The notes: generated by a model not told the origin, from the sequence alone. Counted from the first letter of the stretch, positions 8,585 through 17,937 are shown. The stretch is DNA of 64,000 nt from Bradyrhizobium sp. 164 (GCF_023073715.1 NZ_JADPKA010000069.1:62001-126000); one strand, 5' to 3'. Numbers and translations are program-made.

Positions 8585-9538
8585 ATGACATTTTGTCGCA
8601 CGCTTGCAAGCCTCCTGCTCTCCGGCACGTTCGCGCTCGTGTCCGGCGCGCACGCCGCCGGTATCACGGTGCACGACGCGCGCAATCGCGACGTCGCCAT
8701 CACCGATTTCGCACGCACGGTCTCGATCGGCGGCGCCATCACCGAAATCCTCTATGCACTCGGCCTGGAGAGCCGGCTGGTTGGCGTCGACACGACGAGC
8801 CTCTATCCGGCGGCGGCGCTGCACGACAAACCCAATGTCGGCTACATGCGCCAGATTTCCGCCGAAGGTGTGCTGGGCCTCAACCCGACGCTGATCCTGG
8901 CGATCCAGGGATCGGGCCCGCGCGAGACCATGAACATCCTGGAGGCGGCGAAGGTGCCGCTGGTGCTGGTGCCCGAGACCTTCTCCGAGGAAGGTCTGAT
9001 CGAGAAGATCAAGCTGGTCGGCCACGCCATGGGCGTCGATGCGCGCGCCGAATGCCTGAGCGCTGCGGTCGGCACCGATCTCGCGCAGCTCCGCGCGTTG
9101 CGTGCCAAGGTGACGAAGCCGGCGCGCGTGATGTTCGTGATGTCGCTCCAGAACGGACGCGCCATGGTCGCCGGCCGCAAGACCGCGGCCGACGAGATCA
9201 TCCAGCTCGCCGGCGCCGCCAACGCCGTGGACGATTATGATGGCTACAAGATCATCGGCGACGAGGCGATCGTGGCAGCCAAACCCGATGTCGTGCTGTC
9301 GATCGAGCGCGGCAACGATTCGCTCCAGGCCGAAGCGGTCTATGCCCATCCCGGCTTTGCGCTGACGCCGGTTGCGTCCAACAAGAGTTTCATCACCATG
9401 GACGGACTCTATCTGCTCGGGTTCGGGCCGCGCACGGCCGCGGCCGCTCGCGATCTCTCCGTCAAGCTCTATCCGACGTTGGCCGAACAGGGCGGCGCGT
9501 TCACGTCGGCCCTGTCGGCGGCGAATTGCCGGCAATGA
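8585..9538 (+). CDS. hmuT: Heme ABC transporter, periplasmic binding protein
   Basis: 317-residue periplasmic heme-binding protein. A signal peptide (MTFCRTLASLLLSGTFALVSGAHAA) precedes the HmuT-type bilobed fold with SIGGAITEILYALGLESRLVGVDTTSLYP and VGYMRQISAEGVLGLNPTLILA. ATG 8585 is chosen; GTG 8576 overlapping the hmuP stop would add three residues. It shares an ATGA junction with hmuU. It binds heme that HmuR delivers and docks on HmuU. Confidence 0.93.
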   Translation: MTFCRTLASLLLSGTFALVSGAHAAGITVHDARNRDVAITDFARTVSIGGAITEILYALGLESRLVGVDTTSLYPAAALHDKPNVGYMRQISAEGVLGLNPTLILAIQGSGPRETMNILEAAKVPLVLVPETFSEEGLIEKIKLVGHAMGVDARAECLSAAVGTDLAQLRALRAKVTKPARVMFVMSLQNGRAMVAGRKTAADEIIQLAGAANAVDDYDGYKIIGDEAIVAAKPDVVLSIERGNDSLQAEAVYAHPGFALTPVASNKSFITMDGLYLLGFGPRTAAAARDLSVKLYPTLAEQGGAFTSALSAANCRQ

Positions 9539-10629
9539 GTGTGGCGGTCGGGACGGATGCGCAAAGCCGGCGACGACGCGCCGCACGACGACGTGCCGCA
9601 TCGTTCGCGCTTCCCCTTCTGGTCGTGCTACTCGTGCTCACCGCCATCGTTGCGCTGACGGTTGGCGCGGCCGGTATTCCTCTCTCGCGACTGCCTGCTG
9701 CGCTCGGCTTTGCCGGCAATACGATCGCCGACGCCATGACGGCGCGTGACCAGCTCGTGCTGTGGTCGATCCGCATTCCCCGGATCGCAGCGAGCGCGAT
9801 GGTTGGCGGTCTGCTCGCCGCGGCCGGCGCGATCATGCAGGGGCTGTTTCGCAATCCGCTCGCCGATCCCGCGCTGGTCGGCGTTTCCAGCGGCGGCGCG
9901 CTCGCGGCGGCGAGTGCGATCGTCTTCACCGATTCACGCTTCGGCGAAGCGCTGCGCTTCCTCCAGACCGAGCTGTTGCCGCTCGCGGCCTTTACAGGTT
10001 CGCTGACGACGACCGCGATCCTCTACGGCATCTCCAGCCGTGCCGGGCGAACCTCCATCGCGATCTTCCTGCTCGCCGGCGTCGCCATCACCGCCATTGC
10101 CAATGCCGGCATCGGGCTGCTGGTGTTCGTCGCCGACGACCGCCAGCTCCGCGACATCACGTTCTGGCTGCTGGGCTCGATGGGCGGCGCGACCTGGACC
10201 AAGGCCGCCGTGCTCACGCCGATCCTGGCCGTCGGGCTTGCGGCCTGCGCCTTCATCGCGCGCGGGCTCGATCTCCTGGTGCTCGGCGAAGCCGACGCTT
10301 TTCACGGCGGGGTCGACGTCGAGCGCCTGAAACGGATCTCGATCGTCGTGGTTTCCGCCATGACCGGCGTTGCCGTGTCGATCAGCGGTGTCATCGGCTT
10401 CGTGGGCATCGTCGTGCCGCATCTGCTCCGCCTCGTCGTCGGACCGGCGCATCGCCTGCTGCTGCCCGCCTCGGTGCTGCTTGGCGCTATTCTGATGGTC
10501 GGCGCCGACACGCTGGCGCGCACCATCGTGGCGCCTGCGGAGATGCCGATCGGCATTTTGACCGCGGCCGTCGGTGCGCCGGTCTTCCTGGCCATCCTGC
10601 TGCGGCAGCGTGGGCTCGCCTCGCTATGA
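9535..10629 (+). CDS. hmuU: Heme ABC transporter permease (FecCD family)
   Basis: 364-residue polytopic permease of the FecCD/BtuC family, usually with ten helices. Characteristic stretches are RIPRIAASAMVGGLLAAAGAIMQGLFRNPLADPALVGVSSGGAL, WLLGSMGGATW and SGVIGFVGIVVPHLLRLVVGPAHRLLLP, the last including the loop that contacts the ATPase. ATG 9535 overlaps the hmuT stop by four bases and its own stop overlaps hmuV in the same way, so T, U and V are coupled. The N-terminal 30 residues are Arg-rich. Confidence 0.95.
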   Translation: MSVAVGTDAQSRRRRAARRRAASFALPLLVVLLVLTAIVALTVGAAGIPLSRLPAALGFAGNTIADAMTARDQLVLWSIRIPRIAASAMVGGLLAAAGAIMQGLFRNPLADPALVGVSSGGALAAASAIVFTDSRFGEALRFLQTELLPLAAFTGSLTTTAILYGISSRAGRTSIAIFLLAGVAITAIANAGIGLLVFVADDRQLRDITFWLLGSMGGATWTKAAVLTPILAVGLAACAFIARGLDLLVLGEADAFHGGVDVERLKRISIVVVSAMTGVAVSISGVIGFVGIVVPHLLRLVVGPAHRLLLPASVLLGAILMVGADTLARTIVAPAEMPIGILTAAVGAPVFLAILLRQRGLASL

Positions 10630-11429
10630 GCGCCGTGATCGAGGCGCGATCCTTAAGCAAGCACGCCGGCCGCGCGACGCTGCTCGATGGGGTTGGCCTG
10701 CATGTCGCGGCCGGCGAGATGGTCGCCATCATTGGCCCGAACGGCGCCGGAAAGTCGACGCTGCTGCGGCTGCTCTCCGGCGATCTCCGCCCGAGCGAGG
10801 GCGAGGTGCGGCTGAAGCAGCGCGACATCAGCAGCTTCACGCCGCGCGAGCTCGCCGCGCGCCGCGCCATGCTGTCCCAGCACATCAACGTCACCTTTCC
10901 CTTCACCGTCGAGGAGATCGTGCTGATGGGCGCGGGCGATCGCAGCTCGCGCGAGGCGAGCGCGCTCGTCGATGCCGCGCTGGACGAGGTTAGCCTCGCC
11001 CATTTCAGAGACCGGCAATTGCCGACACTGTCTGGCGGCGAGCAGCAGAGAGCCCATTTCGCCCGCGTGCTGGTGCAACTCGCCTGCGGCGAGGCCGAGC
11101 ACGGCCCGGGACTTCTGCTGCTGGACGAGCCGACCTCGAGCCTCGACCTGCGCCACCAGATCGACCTCGTGGAAGCCGCGCGCCGCCGCGCGGCAGGCGG
11201 CACGGCCGTGGTCGCAATCCTGCACGACCTTAACCTCGCAATCCGCTTCGCGGACCGACTGATCGTGCTGAACCGCGGTAAGCTCGCCGTCGACGGCCCG
11301 CGGGCCGATGTCGTCACGCGCGAGATCATCCGCGACATCTTCGAGATCGATGCCGCCGTGCACCAAGGCGACGACGGCGTACCGTACGTGCTGCCGCAAT
11401 CGATGCGAGCGGCTGGGCCTGCGCGATGA
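10626..11429 (+). CDS. hmuV: Heme ABC transporter ATP-binding protein
   Basis: 267-residue ATPase of the heme importer. Walker A is GPNGAGKS at about residues 38-45, signature LSGGEQQR, Walker B LLLLDEPTSSLD, then the switch His in ILHDLNLA. The start lies in ATGA shared with hmuU. It is the last gene of hmuP-T-U-V and converges on the MuiA-like gene. All catalytic motifs are intact, so the importer looks functional. Confidence 0.95.
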   Translation: MSAVIEARSLSKHAGRATLLDGVGLHVAAGEMVAIIGPNGAGKSTLLRLLSGDLRPSEGEVRLKQRDISSFTPRELAARRAMLSQHINVTFPFTVEEIVLMGAGDRSSREASALVDAALDEVSLAHFRDRQLPTLSGGEQQRAHFARVLVQLACGEAEHGPGLLLLDEPTSSLDLRHQIDLVEAARRRAAGGTAVVAILHDLNLAIRFADRLIVLNRGKLAVDGPRADVVTREIIRDIFEIDAAVHQGDDGVPYVLPQSMRAAGPAR

Positions 11430-11462
11430 TGCCCAGTTGGTTGGCGCAGAGCTTGCGGCGCA

Positions 11463-11491
11463 CTTCACCTGTCCCTACGGGAGAGGTGAAG
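11463..11491. terminator. Hairpin between convergent hmuV and MuiA-like gene
   Basis: CTTCACCT ... AGGTGAAG with an inner CCC-TAC-GGG stem forms a near-perfect hairpin in the 71-base convergent gap. There is no clear T-run. It probably serves as a bidirectional terminator or is a copy of a dispersed GC-rich element. Confidence 0.5.
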
Positions 11492-11500
11492 AGACACCGT

Positions 11501-13177
11501 CTAGCCGGCCGGTGCGATCACCATGCTCTTGTCCTTCGGCCAGCGGATGCGCCAGGCGAAGTTGATGTCCTTGGACTCGCCGGGCTTGGCGTCGAACGAC
11601 CATTCCAGCACGCCGCGCTTGTCGCGAATGTTGCTCGCGGTGGGCGGCGTGCTCGCGGGCAGCATCTCGACCACTATGTCCTCGTTCTCGCTGACCGGAA
11701 GCTGATCCTCGATCGCAATCTTAATCGGGAAGTCGTGTCCATTGCGGATCGTCGTCTTGAACGCGCGCTCGTCGGTCTTCGACGTCGTGACAAGGAGACC
11801 CGCCGACCCCTCGTTGCGCTTGAGCACCGCGCGCTCGATCTTAACCTTGTCGTCGGCGCCGAAGCCGAGCCGCACGATGTCGTCCTTGGCCGACGCCGTG
11901 ATCTTGCCGCGGCCGACGAAGACGCCGTCGCGGTAGATCGCGACCTTGCCCGGCAATAGAGTCGCCTCGTCGCTCTGCCTGAAGCTGGCTTCGAGGAAGG
12001 CGGTCGGGTCCATCACCGGGGCGGCCCGCACCGCCAGATCGGCGGGCACATTCACCGAAGCGATACGGAGGCTCTTGGCGCCTTCGGCGGCGCCGAGGCT
12101 GACGCGCCCGGGAATCTTGAAGGTGGCCTGGAAGTCACCGATCTCGGCAACCGCCTGCTGCTCGTCAGCGCGTTCACGCGGCTCGGCCGATTCGGCCATT
12201 TTCGAAAGATGGGGTTGCATCTGACGTGCAACCGGCGCGGGCCGCGCCGGATCTGAGACCGTTCCTGCAGCCACCGGTCTCGCCACCTGCGGATATTGCG
12301 CGACCAGCGAATTAAGCTCCGGGGCGCTGCCGCCGCGGCTGATGCGAACGGTAGAGACGCCGAGCGTGACGTTGGACCAATCCTCGCCGGTTGATTGCGT
12401 GACCTCGGCGCGGCGCACCAGCTCGAGCTGCGGCTTGCGGTCCTTGGCGCCGGTGTCGAGCCGGGCGTCATAAAGCGGCAGCCAGCGCGCATTGCGCACG
12501 GTATAGGTCACCCGCAGCGTCGCCTTGGTCGCGGCTGCCGAGGCGACGTCGATCCGCACCTCCAGCTTGCTCGGCGGCTTGGCCGAACGCTCGGCCTCGA
12601 GCTGCGCGATCTGCCGATCGATCTCGCGCTGTTTTCGCGCGGCCTCGCGGATCGCAGTGTCGGCGGTCGCGATCTCCTCGGCGACGGCGGCAAAGGCCGC
12701 GCGCCATTCGGTGATCGGCCGGGCGTCGCCCTTGTCGCCGAGACCGGCAGGCGAGGCTTCGGCAAAGTGCTGCGCAAATTTGCGCCGGGCGGTGGCCGAG
12801 TCGATGACACCTTGCAGATCGGCGCGCTGATCCTTCAGCGCCTCTATGCGCTTGTCGAGCTCCGGCAGGTTCACCGGCGGCGCCGCACGCGGCGGTCGCG
12901 CGTCGATGGTGCCGATGGTCAGCTTGGCGCCCGCCTCGCCTTCGACGCGGAGGGAGGACGGATCGAGCGAGAGCGGAAAGTCCTTCGCGACCAGCGTATT
13001 GTCACCAGAGGCCAGATCCAGCGCGATGACCCGGGTCACGGTGGCACCATCGGGATAGACGGTGACGGTGTCGATAGCCGATGTGGCGTCCACGTCGGCG
13101 GCCCATGACGGCAACGCCGCCGCCGTGGCCACCAGGACCAGACTCGTCGTCGCCAGATATTTCGCGATGGTACGCAT
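11501..13177 (-). CDS. Mucoidy-inhibitor MuiA-family secreted protein (DUF4140/DUF4139)
   Basis: 558 residues. ATG 13177 follows a GGAGG site and gives a signal peptide (MRTIAKYLATTSLVLVATAAALPSWA). The N-terminal DUF4140 part has the usual 'V..YPDGATVTR' and 'LPLSLDPSSLRVEG' motifs; a coiled-coil stretch around residues 110-215 (DKRIEALKDQRADLQGV...) precedes the DUF4139 domain with VRNARWLPLYDARLD and GVLEWSFDAKPGESKDINFAWRIRWPKD at the end. The family is named after MuiA of Pantoea/Erwinia-type mucoidy studies; the biochemical function is unknown. A longer start adding 21 residues lacks the ribosome site and hides the signal peptide. Confidence 0.88.
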   Translation of the reverse strand: MRTIAKYLATTSLVLVATAAALPSWAADVDATSAIDTVTVYPDGATVTRVIALDLASGDNTLVAKDFPLSLDPSSLRVEGEAGAKLTIGTIDARPPRAAPPVNLPELDKRIEALKDQRADLQGVIDSATARRKFAQHFAEASPAGLGDKGDARPITEWRAAFAAVAEEIATADTAIREAARKQREIDRQIAQLEAERSAKPPSKLEVRIDVASAAATKATLRVTYTVRNARWLPLYDARLDTGAKDRKPQLELVRRAEVTQSTGEDWSNVTLGVSTVRISRGGSAPELNSLVAQYPQVARPVAAGTVSDPARPAPVARQMQPHLSKMAESAEPRERADEQQAVAEIGDFQATFKIPGRVSLGAAEGAKSLRIASVNVPADLAVRAAPVMDPTAFLEASFRQSDEATLLPGKVAIYRDGVFVGRGKITASAKDDIVRLGFGADDKVKIERAVLKRNEGSAGLLVTTSKTDERAFKTTIRNGHDFPIKIAIEDQLPVSENEDIVVEMLPASTPPTASNIRDKRGVLEWSFDAKPGESKDINFAWRIRWPKDKSMVIAPAG

Positions 13178-13369
13178 AAATTTCCTCCCTGCCGATATCG
13201 ACGCGTCACCAGCCGGACGCGCGAAAAGATGCCTCGCCATCGTGATGAGACGCGGCAGGGAAGGAACCGGTTCGATTGGGGTTTCCGTGGGACGCTGCGG
13301 CGGCGGCAGGGTGGCCGCGGAACGCGTTGTGGTCCCGCCAAGCCTCGGACATGGGCAGCCGAGCCCTGA

Positions 13370-13668
13370 CCGAACATGCGGCGAAGCAGATCGGCCGGGT
13401 TGCGGGCGGCTTTCGGCAACACGCTGGCGCCGTAGCCCTCGATCGTCCGCGCGCTCAGATGCGTGCGCCGACGGTTTTTGTTGGTGAGGCGCGCAGCGAG
13501 ATGTTCGAGCCGTCGCCTGCGCGCTTGGTCGGCGGTTCGCAGCCGGCCAGCCAGCGCTGGCGGTTCGCGCCGGGCTTGCGCGAACTCGTCAACGGCAGCA
13601 TCGATCCGATCGACCATGTCGCGGGCGCGGAACGGCTTTCCGATGAAATCGGCCGCGCCGCAGGCTAG
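13370..13668 (-). pseudogene. Remnant of a FixJ/LuxR-type response regulator
   Basis: Read on the minus strand, about 100 codons resemble the middle and end of a two-component regulator. GAADFIGKPFRARDMVDRIDAA matches the end of a receiver domain (the conserved Lys-Pro), and LTNKNRRRTHLSARTIEGYGASVLPKAARNPADLLRRM matches the LuxR-type DNA-binding helix-turn-helix. The receiver's phosphorylated Asp and N-terminus are absent; the similarity begins at the end of the neighbouring acetyltransferase gene. The linker has lost its conserved 'T.RE..V' pattern. It has no usable start in the right place and is judged a decayed fragment. Confidence 0.7.
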
Positions 13669-14300
13669 ATTGTCTGCATGAACATGCGAAAGCCGGGCGC
13701 GCCGATCAGCGCCTCGAAATCGGGATCCCGCTTCTCCTCCGCGAACACGAATCCGGCCTTACTATAGGCACGTTCGGCGGGCTCGTTGCCGATCAGAAAC
13801 GATATCGTCGCCCGGCCAAATCCAGCCGCCCGCCCTTTATCCAGCGCGTGCCGGATCAGCGCCTGCACCAGCCCGCGACCGCGATAGGCGGGATCGGTTG
13901 CGATATATTCTATCATCCAGTCGCCCTCGCCGCCCTGAACCCAGCAGGCGCGCGTATAGGCGCCGCGTCGACGGATGGCTTCCAGCTCCGGCGCGGCGAG
14001 CCCGGTTGCAGCGGCGACTTCCTCGATCGCGCGCCAGGCCGAAGGTCCGGTGCCGGCCGCCGGCAGCGCGGATAGCGCGGCGGCAGGCATGCCATCGATC
14101 TCGGCGATCAGGAATTGCGAGACGTGCCACATCGACACCGCGTCTGCGACGGTGATGCGCGCGATGAAATCGAGGCACTGCACTTCGGGCCAGCCGAGCG
14201 CGACGTCGAACCAGCCACGCGTGCGGTAGCCGCGCTGCGACGTCAGAATGGTTCGTGCGACAACACCGACGTCGTCGGGACGCGCTGACCGTATCGTCAT
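13665..14300 (-). CDS. GNAT-family N-acetyltransferase
   Basis: 211 residues from ATG 14300, which has GGAGG nine bases upstream; an in-frame ATG at 14312 overlaps that site. The C-terminal half has the GNAT acetyl-CoA motif as IATDPAYRGRGLVQALIRHALDKGRAAGFGRATISFLIGNEPAERAYSKAGFVFAEEKRD (given here by its parts: Arg-Gly-Arg-Gly loop near residue 144 and the NEPAERAY-Y-GF ending). The substrate is not predictable. The 3' end abuts the regulator remnant; upstream is the CoA-transferase operon on the same strand, 22 bases away. Confidence 0.85.
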   Translation of the reverse strand: MTIRSARPDDVGVVARTILTSQRGYRTRGWFDVALGWPEVQCLDFIARITVADAVSMWHVSQFLIAEIDGMPAAALSALPAAGTGPSAWRAIEEVAAATGLAAPELEAIRRRGAYTRACWVQGGEGDWMIEYIATDPAYRGRGLVQALIRHALDKGRAAGFGRATISFLIGNEPAERAYSKAGFVFAEEKRDPDFEALIGAPGFRMFMQTI

Positions 14301-14322
14301 GCGCGCCTCCATTGCGACGGCC

Positions 14323-14973
14323 TTACGTATTCTTCAGCGCAACGCGGAATTCGGCTTCGGTCTTGGCCTTGACCTCCTCGAGCGAGACGCCGTCGGCGAG
14401 CTCGATCAGGGCCATGCCGCCGTCGCCGTGCTTGTCGATGGTGAAGACGGCGAGATCGGTGACGACCATGTCGACCACGCGCTCGCCGGTGAGCGGCAGG
14501 TTGCACTGCTTCAGTAGCTTCGGACCGTCCTTGGCGGAATGCTCCATCACCACGACGACGCGCTTGACGCCGGCGACGAGATCCATCGCGCCGCCCATGC
14601 CCTTGACCATCTTGCCCGGGATCATCCAGTTGGCGAGGTCGCCGTTTTGGGCCACCTGCATGGCGCCGAGGATCGACAGATCCATGTGACCACCGCGGAT
14701 CATGCCGAAGGAATCGGCGCTCGAGAAATAAGACGTGGAGGGCAGTTCGCTCACGGTCTGCTTGCCGGCGTTGATCAGGTCCGCGTCCACCTCGTCTTCA
14801 TAGGGGAACGGGCCCATGCCGAGCATGCCGTTCTCGCTTTGGAGGCTGACGTCAATGCCGTCGGGGATGTAGTTCGAGACCAGCGTCGGGATGCCGATGC
14901 CGAGATTGACGTAATAGCCGTCGCGCAGTTCCTTCGCGGCGCGCGCGGCCATCTGTTCACGGGTCCAGGCCAT
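14323..14973 (-). CDS. scoB: 3-oxoacid CoA-transferase subunit B
   Basis: 216-residue beta subunit of succinyl-CoA:3-oxoacid CoA-transferase, which moves CoA from succinyl-CoA to acetoacetate in ketone-body or polyhydroxybutyrate breakdown. GYYVNLGIGIPTLVSNYIP and the catalytic Glu in SENGMLGMGPFP (about residue 49) are clear, as is GGHMDLSILGAMQV. An SD-like GGAGAG stands before ATG 14973. It follows scoA after a 76-base gap that contains a palindromic repeat. Neighbour order A then B is standard. Confidence 0.95.
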   Translation of the reverse strand: MAWTREQMAARAAKELRDGYYVNLGIGIPTLVSNYIPDGIDVSLQSENGMLGMGPFPYEDEVDADLINAGKQTVSELPSTSYFSSADSFGMIRGGHMDLSILGAMQVAQNGDLANWMIPGKMVKGMGGAMDLVAGVKRVVVVMEHSAKDGPKLLKQCNLPLTGERVVDMVVTDLAVFTIDKHGDGGMALIELADGVSLEEVKAKTEAEFRVALKNT

Positions 14974-14997
14974 CTAACTCTCCTGTAGTGCTTCATT

Positions 14998-15046
14998 GCG
15001 CATGATCTTGCCGGAAAATCGGTATCCACTTTTCCGGATCATGCGC
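14998..15046. repeat. Dispersed palindromic repeat in the scoA-scoB gap
   Basis: Outer arms GCGCATGATC (14998-15007) and GATCATGCGC (15037-15046) are perfect complements, with inner CCGGAAAA / TTTTCCGG. The same core occurs at 61867-61918 and, altered, at 35925-36001. It lies between two cotranscribed genes, so it would form a stem in the mRNA. Confidence 0.85.
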
Positions 15047-15049
15047 GCC

Positions 15050-15757
15050 TTAAGCGGCGGGGCGCGGGCGGGTGTTGCGGAATTCGATGCGCTTCTTGGC
15101 CGTGCCGACCTCGACGATGCGCTTCACGAAGATGCCGGGCGTGTGGATGTGGTCGGGATTGAGCTCACCGGCCGGAACCAGATGCTCGACCTCGGCCACC
15201 GTGATCTTGGCGGCGGTCGCCATCATCGGGTTAAAGTTGCGCGCAGTCTTGCGGTAGATGAGATTGCCGGCGGTGTCGCCCTTCCAGGCATGCACGATGG
15301 CGAGATCGGCGAACAGGCCACGCTCCATCAGATATTTCTCGCCGTCGAATTCCTTTACTTCCTTGCCTTCGGCGATCAGCGTGCCGACGCCGGTCTTGGT
15401 GTAAAAGGCCGGGATGCCGGCGCCGCCGGCGCGAATGCGCTCGGCCAGCGTGCCCTGCGGATTGAATTCGAGTTCCAGCTCGCCGGCGAGGAATTGCTGG
15501 GCGAACAGCTTGTTCTCGCCGACATAGGACGAGATCATCTTCTTGATCTGCCGGGTTTCCAAGAGGCGGCTGAGCCCGATACCGTCGACGCCAGCATTGT
15601 TAGAGACCACCGTCAGGCCCTTGACGCCGGACTCGCGGATCGCGTCCGACAGCTCCTCGGCGATGCCACAGAGGCCGAAGCCGCCCGACATGATCATCAT
15701 GTTGTCTTTCAGAATGCCTGACAGAGCCGACTTGGCGTCGGGATAGACCTTGTTCAT
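15050..15757 (-). CDS. scoA: 3-oxoacid CoA-transferase subunit A
   Basis: 235-residue alpha subunit partnering ScoB. The family hallmark is GGFGLCGIAEELSDAI at about residues 21-36; SNNAGVDGIGLSRLLETRQIKKMISSYVGENK and the substrate-site region GIPAFYTKTGVGTLIAEGKE are also present. Length and layout are typical of two-subunit bacterial enzymes. It is the first gene of the operon; the 275-base divergent gap to the AsmA gene should carry its promoter. Confidence 0.95.
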   Translation of the reverse strand: MNKVYPDAKSALSGILKDNMMIMSGGFGLCGIAEELSDAIRESGVKGLTVVSNNAGVDGIGLSRLLETRQIKKMISSYVGENKLFAQQFLAGELELEFNPQGTLAERIRAGGAGIPAFYTKTGVGTLIAEGKEVKEFDGEKYLMERGLFADLAIVHAWKGDTAGNLIYRKTARNFNPMMATAAKITVAEVEHLVPAGELNPDHIHTPGIFVKRIVEVGTAKKRIEFRNTRPRPAA

Positions 15758-16032
15758 GCAAATGACCTTCGACTGAACCTTCGGCTTGCGGGCGTCGCGC
15801 CTTATTGGCGGCGATTATTAGGCGAAATTCTCCGAAGCCGTCAATGATACGGGGTTCTCCGATCCGTGGCCGGGTGATAGAAGCTGCCCACGCCGTGGGC
15901 AGAATCGTCCGCGGCCTTGAAAGCGACAAGAAAACCCATCAAGTTGCGGGACTTAACATAATAAGGCTTGGGCATGGGCACGCAGGTTTCCCGACCCGCC
16001 CTTCTGGCTCCAATGACCAACCCGATCAGGAC

Positions 16033-17937
16033 ATGCCATTGACCATGGCCCAAGGAATGAAGCGCCTCGGGACGCCGATCGCGGCGCTGCTCGGCCTGGC
16101 GCTGATCGCCCTGATCGCGACCTCCTGGCTCATTAACCGTGACGCGCTGCGCCAGGCGGTGGAAGCGCAGATCCGCGACGTGACCGGGCTCGAGCTCAGT
16201 GTCGCAGGCAACATCGACATTTCGGTCCTGCCGGCGAGCTACATCTCCTTCCGCGACGTCGGTCTCAAGGGCGGCGGCGCCAACGATCCCGCGCTCCATG
16301 TCGACGTCCTCACCGCCAATTTGCGGCTGCTGCCGCTGCTGCTGCAACGGTTCGAAATCGCCGACCTGACGCTGCTGCGGCCGCGCATTCATGTCAGCCT
16401 GAAGCCGGACGGCGAGAGCAACTGGACGCCCTTCATCCAGACCATTGCGCGCACCATGAAGCCCGGCGCCGACAATCAAGTGTCGTTCTCCGAGATCAGG
16501 ATCCAGGACGGCGTGCTCAATTACGAGGACGTTGCCACGCGCGCCACCGAGAAGCTAGAGGACATCGACCTGTCGCTGGCCTGGCCCTCGATCTCGCGCT
16601 CCTTCGCCGCGACCGGACAGTTCGACTGGCGCGGCGAGCGCGTCGATGGCTCGATCACCTTTTCCGATTTCGTCGCCGCCCTCTCCGGCGAGCGCTCAGG
16701 ATTGAAGGCGCGGATCGCGAGCGCGCCGCTCAAGCTCGCCTTCGACGGCAGCGTCGCCAACCGCACCAGCCCGATGATGGAAGGCACGCTCACCATCGAC
16801 AGCCCGTCGTTGCGCAATGCGCTGCGCTGGACCGGCCAGCCGCAGCCCGCCAGCGGCGGCTTCGGCCGTTTCGCGCTGAAGGCGCGCGCCAATGTCGTGG
16901 GTGCCTCGATCGCGCTCACCAACGTCAATGTCGAACTCGACGGCAATGCCGCTGAGGGCGTGATGACCTACGCCAATAACGGCCGGCAGACGCTGCAGGC
17001 GACGCTCGCCGCCGACGCGCTCGACTTCACACCCTATATCTCGACCTTCCGCCTGCTCGCGAGCGGCGCGCGCGACTGGAACAGGCAGCTGTTCGATCTT
17101 AACGGGCTCTCGACCACTGACCTCGACATGCGCCTGTCAGCGGCAAAGCTGACGGTCGGCCCGTCGAAGCTCGGCCGCACTGCGATCGGCGCCAATTTGC
17201 GGAACGGCACGCTGGCGCTCTCGGTTGGCGAGGCCCAGGTCTATGGCGGCATCGCCAAGGGCTCTTTCGGCATCGCGCGCGCCGACAGCGTCGCCGACAT
17301 CAAGGCGCAATTCCAGTTCACCGACGTCGATCTCCAGGCTTGCGCCTCCGAACTGTTCGGCCTCAACAAGCTGTCCGGCCGCGGCAACATCAACGTGTCG
17401 CTCTTCGCCTCCGGCTCGAGCCCGTTCGGCCTCGTGCAGTCGCTCGACGGCAGCGCCACCGTCACCGGGCATGACGGCGCGATCTCCGGCTTCAATGCCG
17501 AGCAGCTGCTCAAGCGGCTGGAGCGGCGGCCGCTGTCGGGCGGCGGCAATTTCCGCAACGGCTCGACCCCCTACGACAAGCTCACCATCGCAGTGAAATT
17601 CTCCGACGGGATCGCCACCGCCGAGGACATCCGCATCGAAGGACCCGCGGCGAAGATCACGCTGACCGGCACCGCCTCCGTGCCGACACGCGAATACGAC
17701 ATGAAGGGCGTCGCGAGCCTCAACACGACGTCAGGCTTTCAATTGCCCTTCATGGTGCAGGGGCCCTGGGACGATCCCCTGATTTTCCCCGACCCCGAAA
17801 GCCTGATCCGGCAGTCGCCCGCAGCATCTCCCTTCCTCGATCTCCTGAAGCAGCGCATTACCGGTGGCGGAAAGCGCCCGGCGCAGGACGGATCGCCGAC
17901 GGCGGAGAACGCGAAGGAGGGCGCCAAGTCCAACTAG
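16033..17937 (+). CDS. AsmA-family inner-membrane/periplasmic protein
   Basis: About 634 residues. One N-terminal helix (IAALLGLALIALIATSWLI) is followed by the AsmA pattern DVTGLELSVAGNIDISVLPASYISFRDV. The C-terminal AsmA domain contains NISRGN-type elements such as LSGRGNINVSLFASGSSPFGLVQSLDGSATVTGHDGAI. The family bridges inner and outer membranes and is linked to phospholipid transport or outer-membrane assembly. Start 16033 is chosen because AGG stands just before it; ATGs at 16045 and 16057 are possible, and upstream codons back to 15805 lack family similarity. No partner gene is adjacent. Confidence 0.87.
   Translation: MPLTMAQGMKRLGTPIAALLGLALIALIATSWLINRDALRQAVEAQIRDVTGLELSVAGNIDISVLPASYISFRDVGLKGGGANDPALHVDVLTANLRLLPLLLQRFEIADLTLLRPRIHVSLKPDGESNWTPFIQTIARTMKPGADNQVSFSEIRIQDGVLNYEDVATRATEKLEDIDLSLAWPSISRSFAATGQFDWRGERVDGSITFSDFVAALSGERSGLKARIASAPLKLAFDGSVANRTSPMMEGTLTIDSPSLRNALRWTGQPQPASGGFGRFALKARANVVGASIALTNVNVELDGNAAEGVMTYANNGRQTLQATLAADALDFTPYISTFRLLASGARDWNRQLFDLNGLSTTDLDMRLSAAKLTVGPSKLGRTAIGANLRNGTLALSVGEAQVYGGIAKGSFGIARADSVADIKAQFQFTDVDLQACASELFGLNKLSGRGNINVSLFASGSSPFGLVQSLDGSATVTGHDGAISGFNAEQLLKRLERRPLSGGGNFRNGSTPYDKLTIAVKFSDGIATAEDIRIEGPAAKITLTGTASVPTREYDMKGVASLNTTSGFQLPFMVQGPWDDPLIFPDPESLIRQSPAASPFLDLLKQRITGGGKRPAQDGSPTAENAKEGAKSN

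Noticed and set aside
15805..16032. In-frame N-terminal extension of the AsmA gene
   Set aside because: The extra 76 codons have no similarity to AsmA proteins and would place the membrane helix deep inside the protein.
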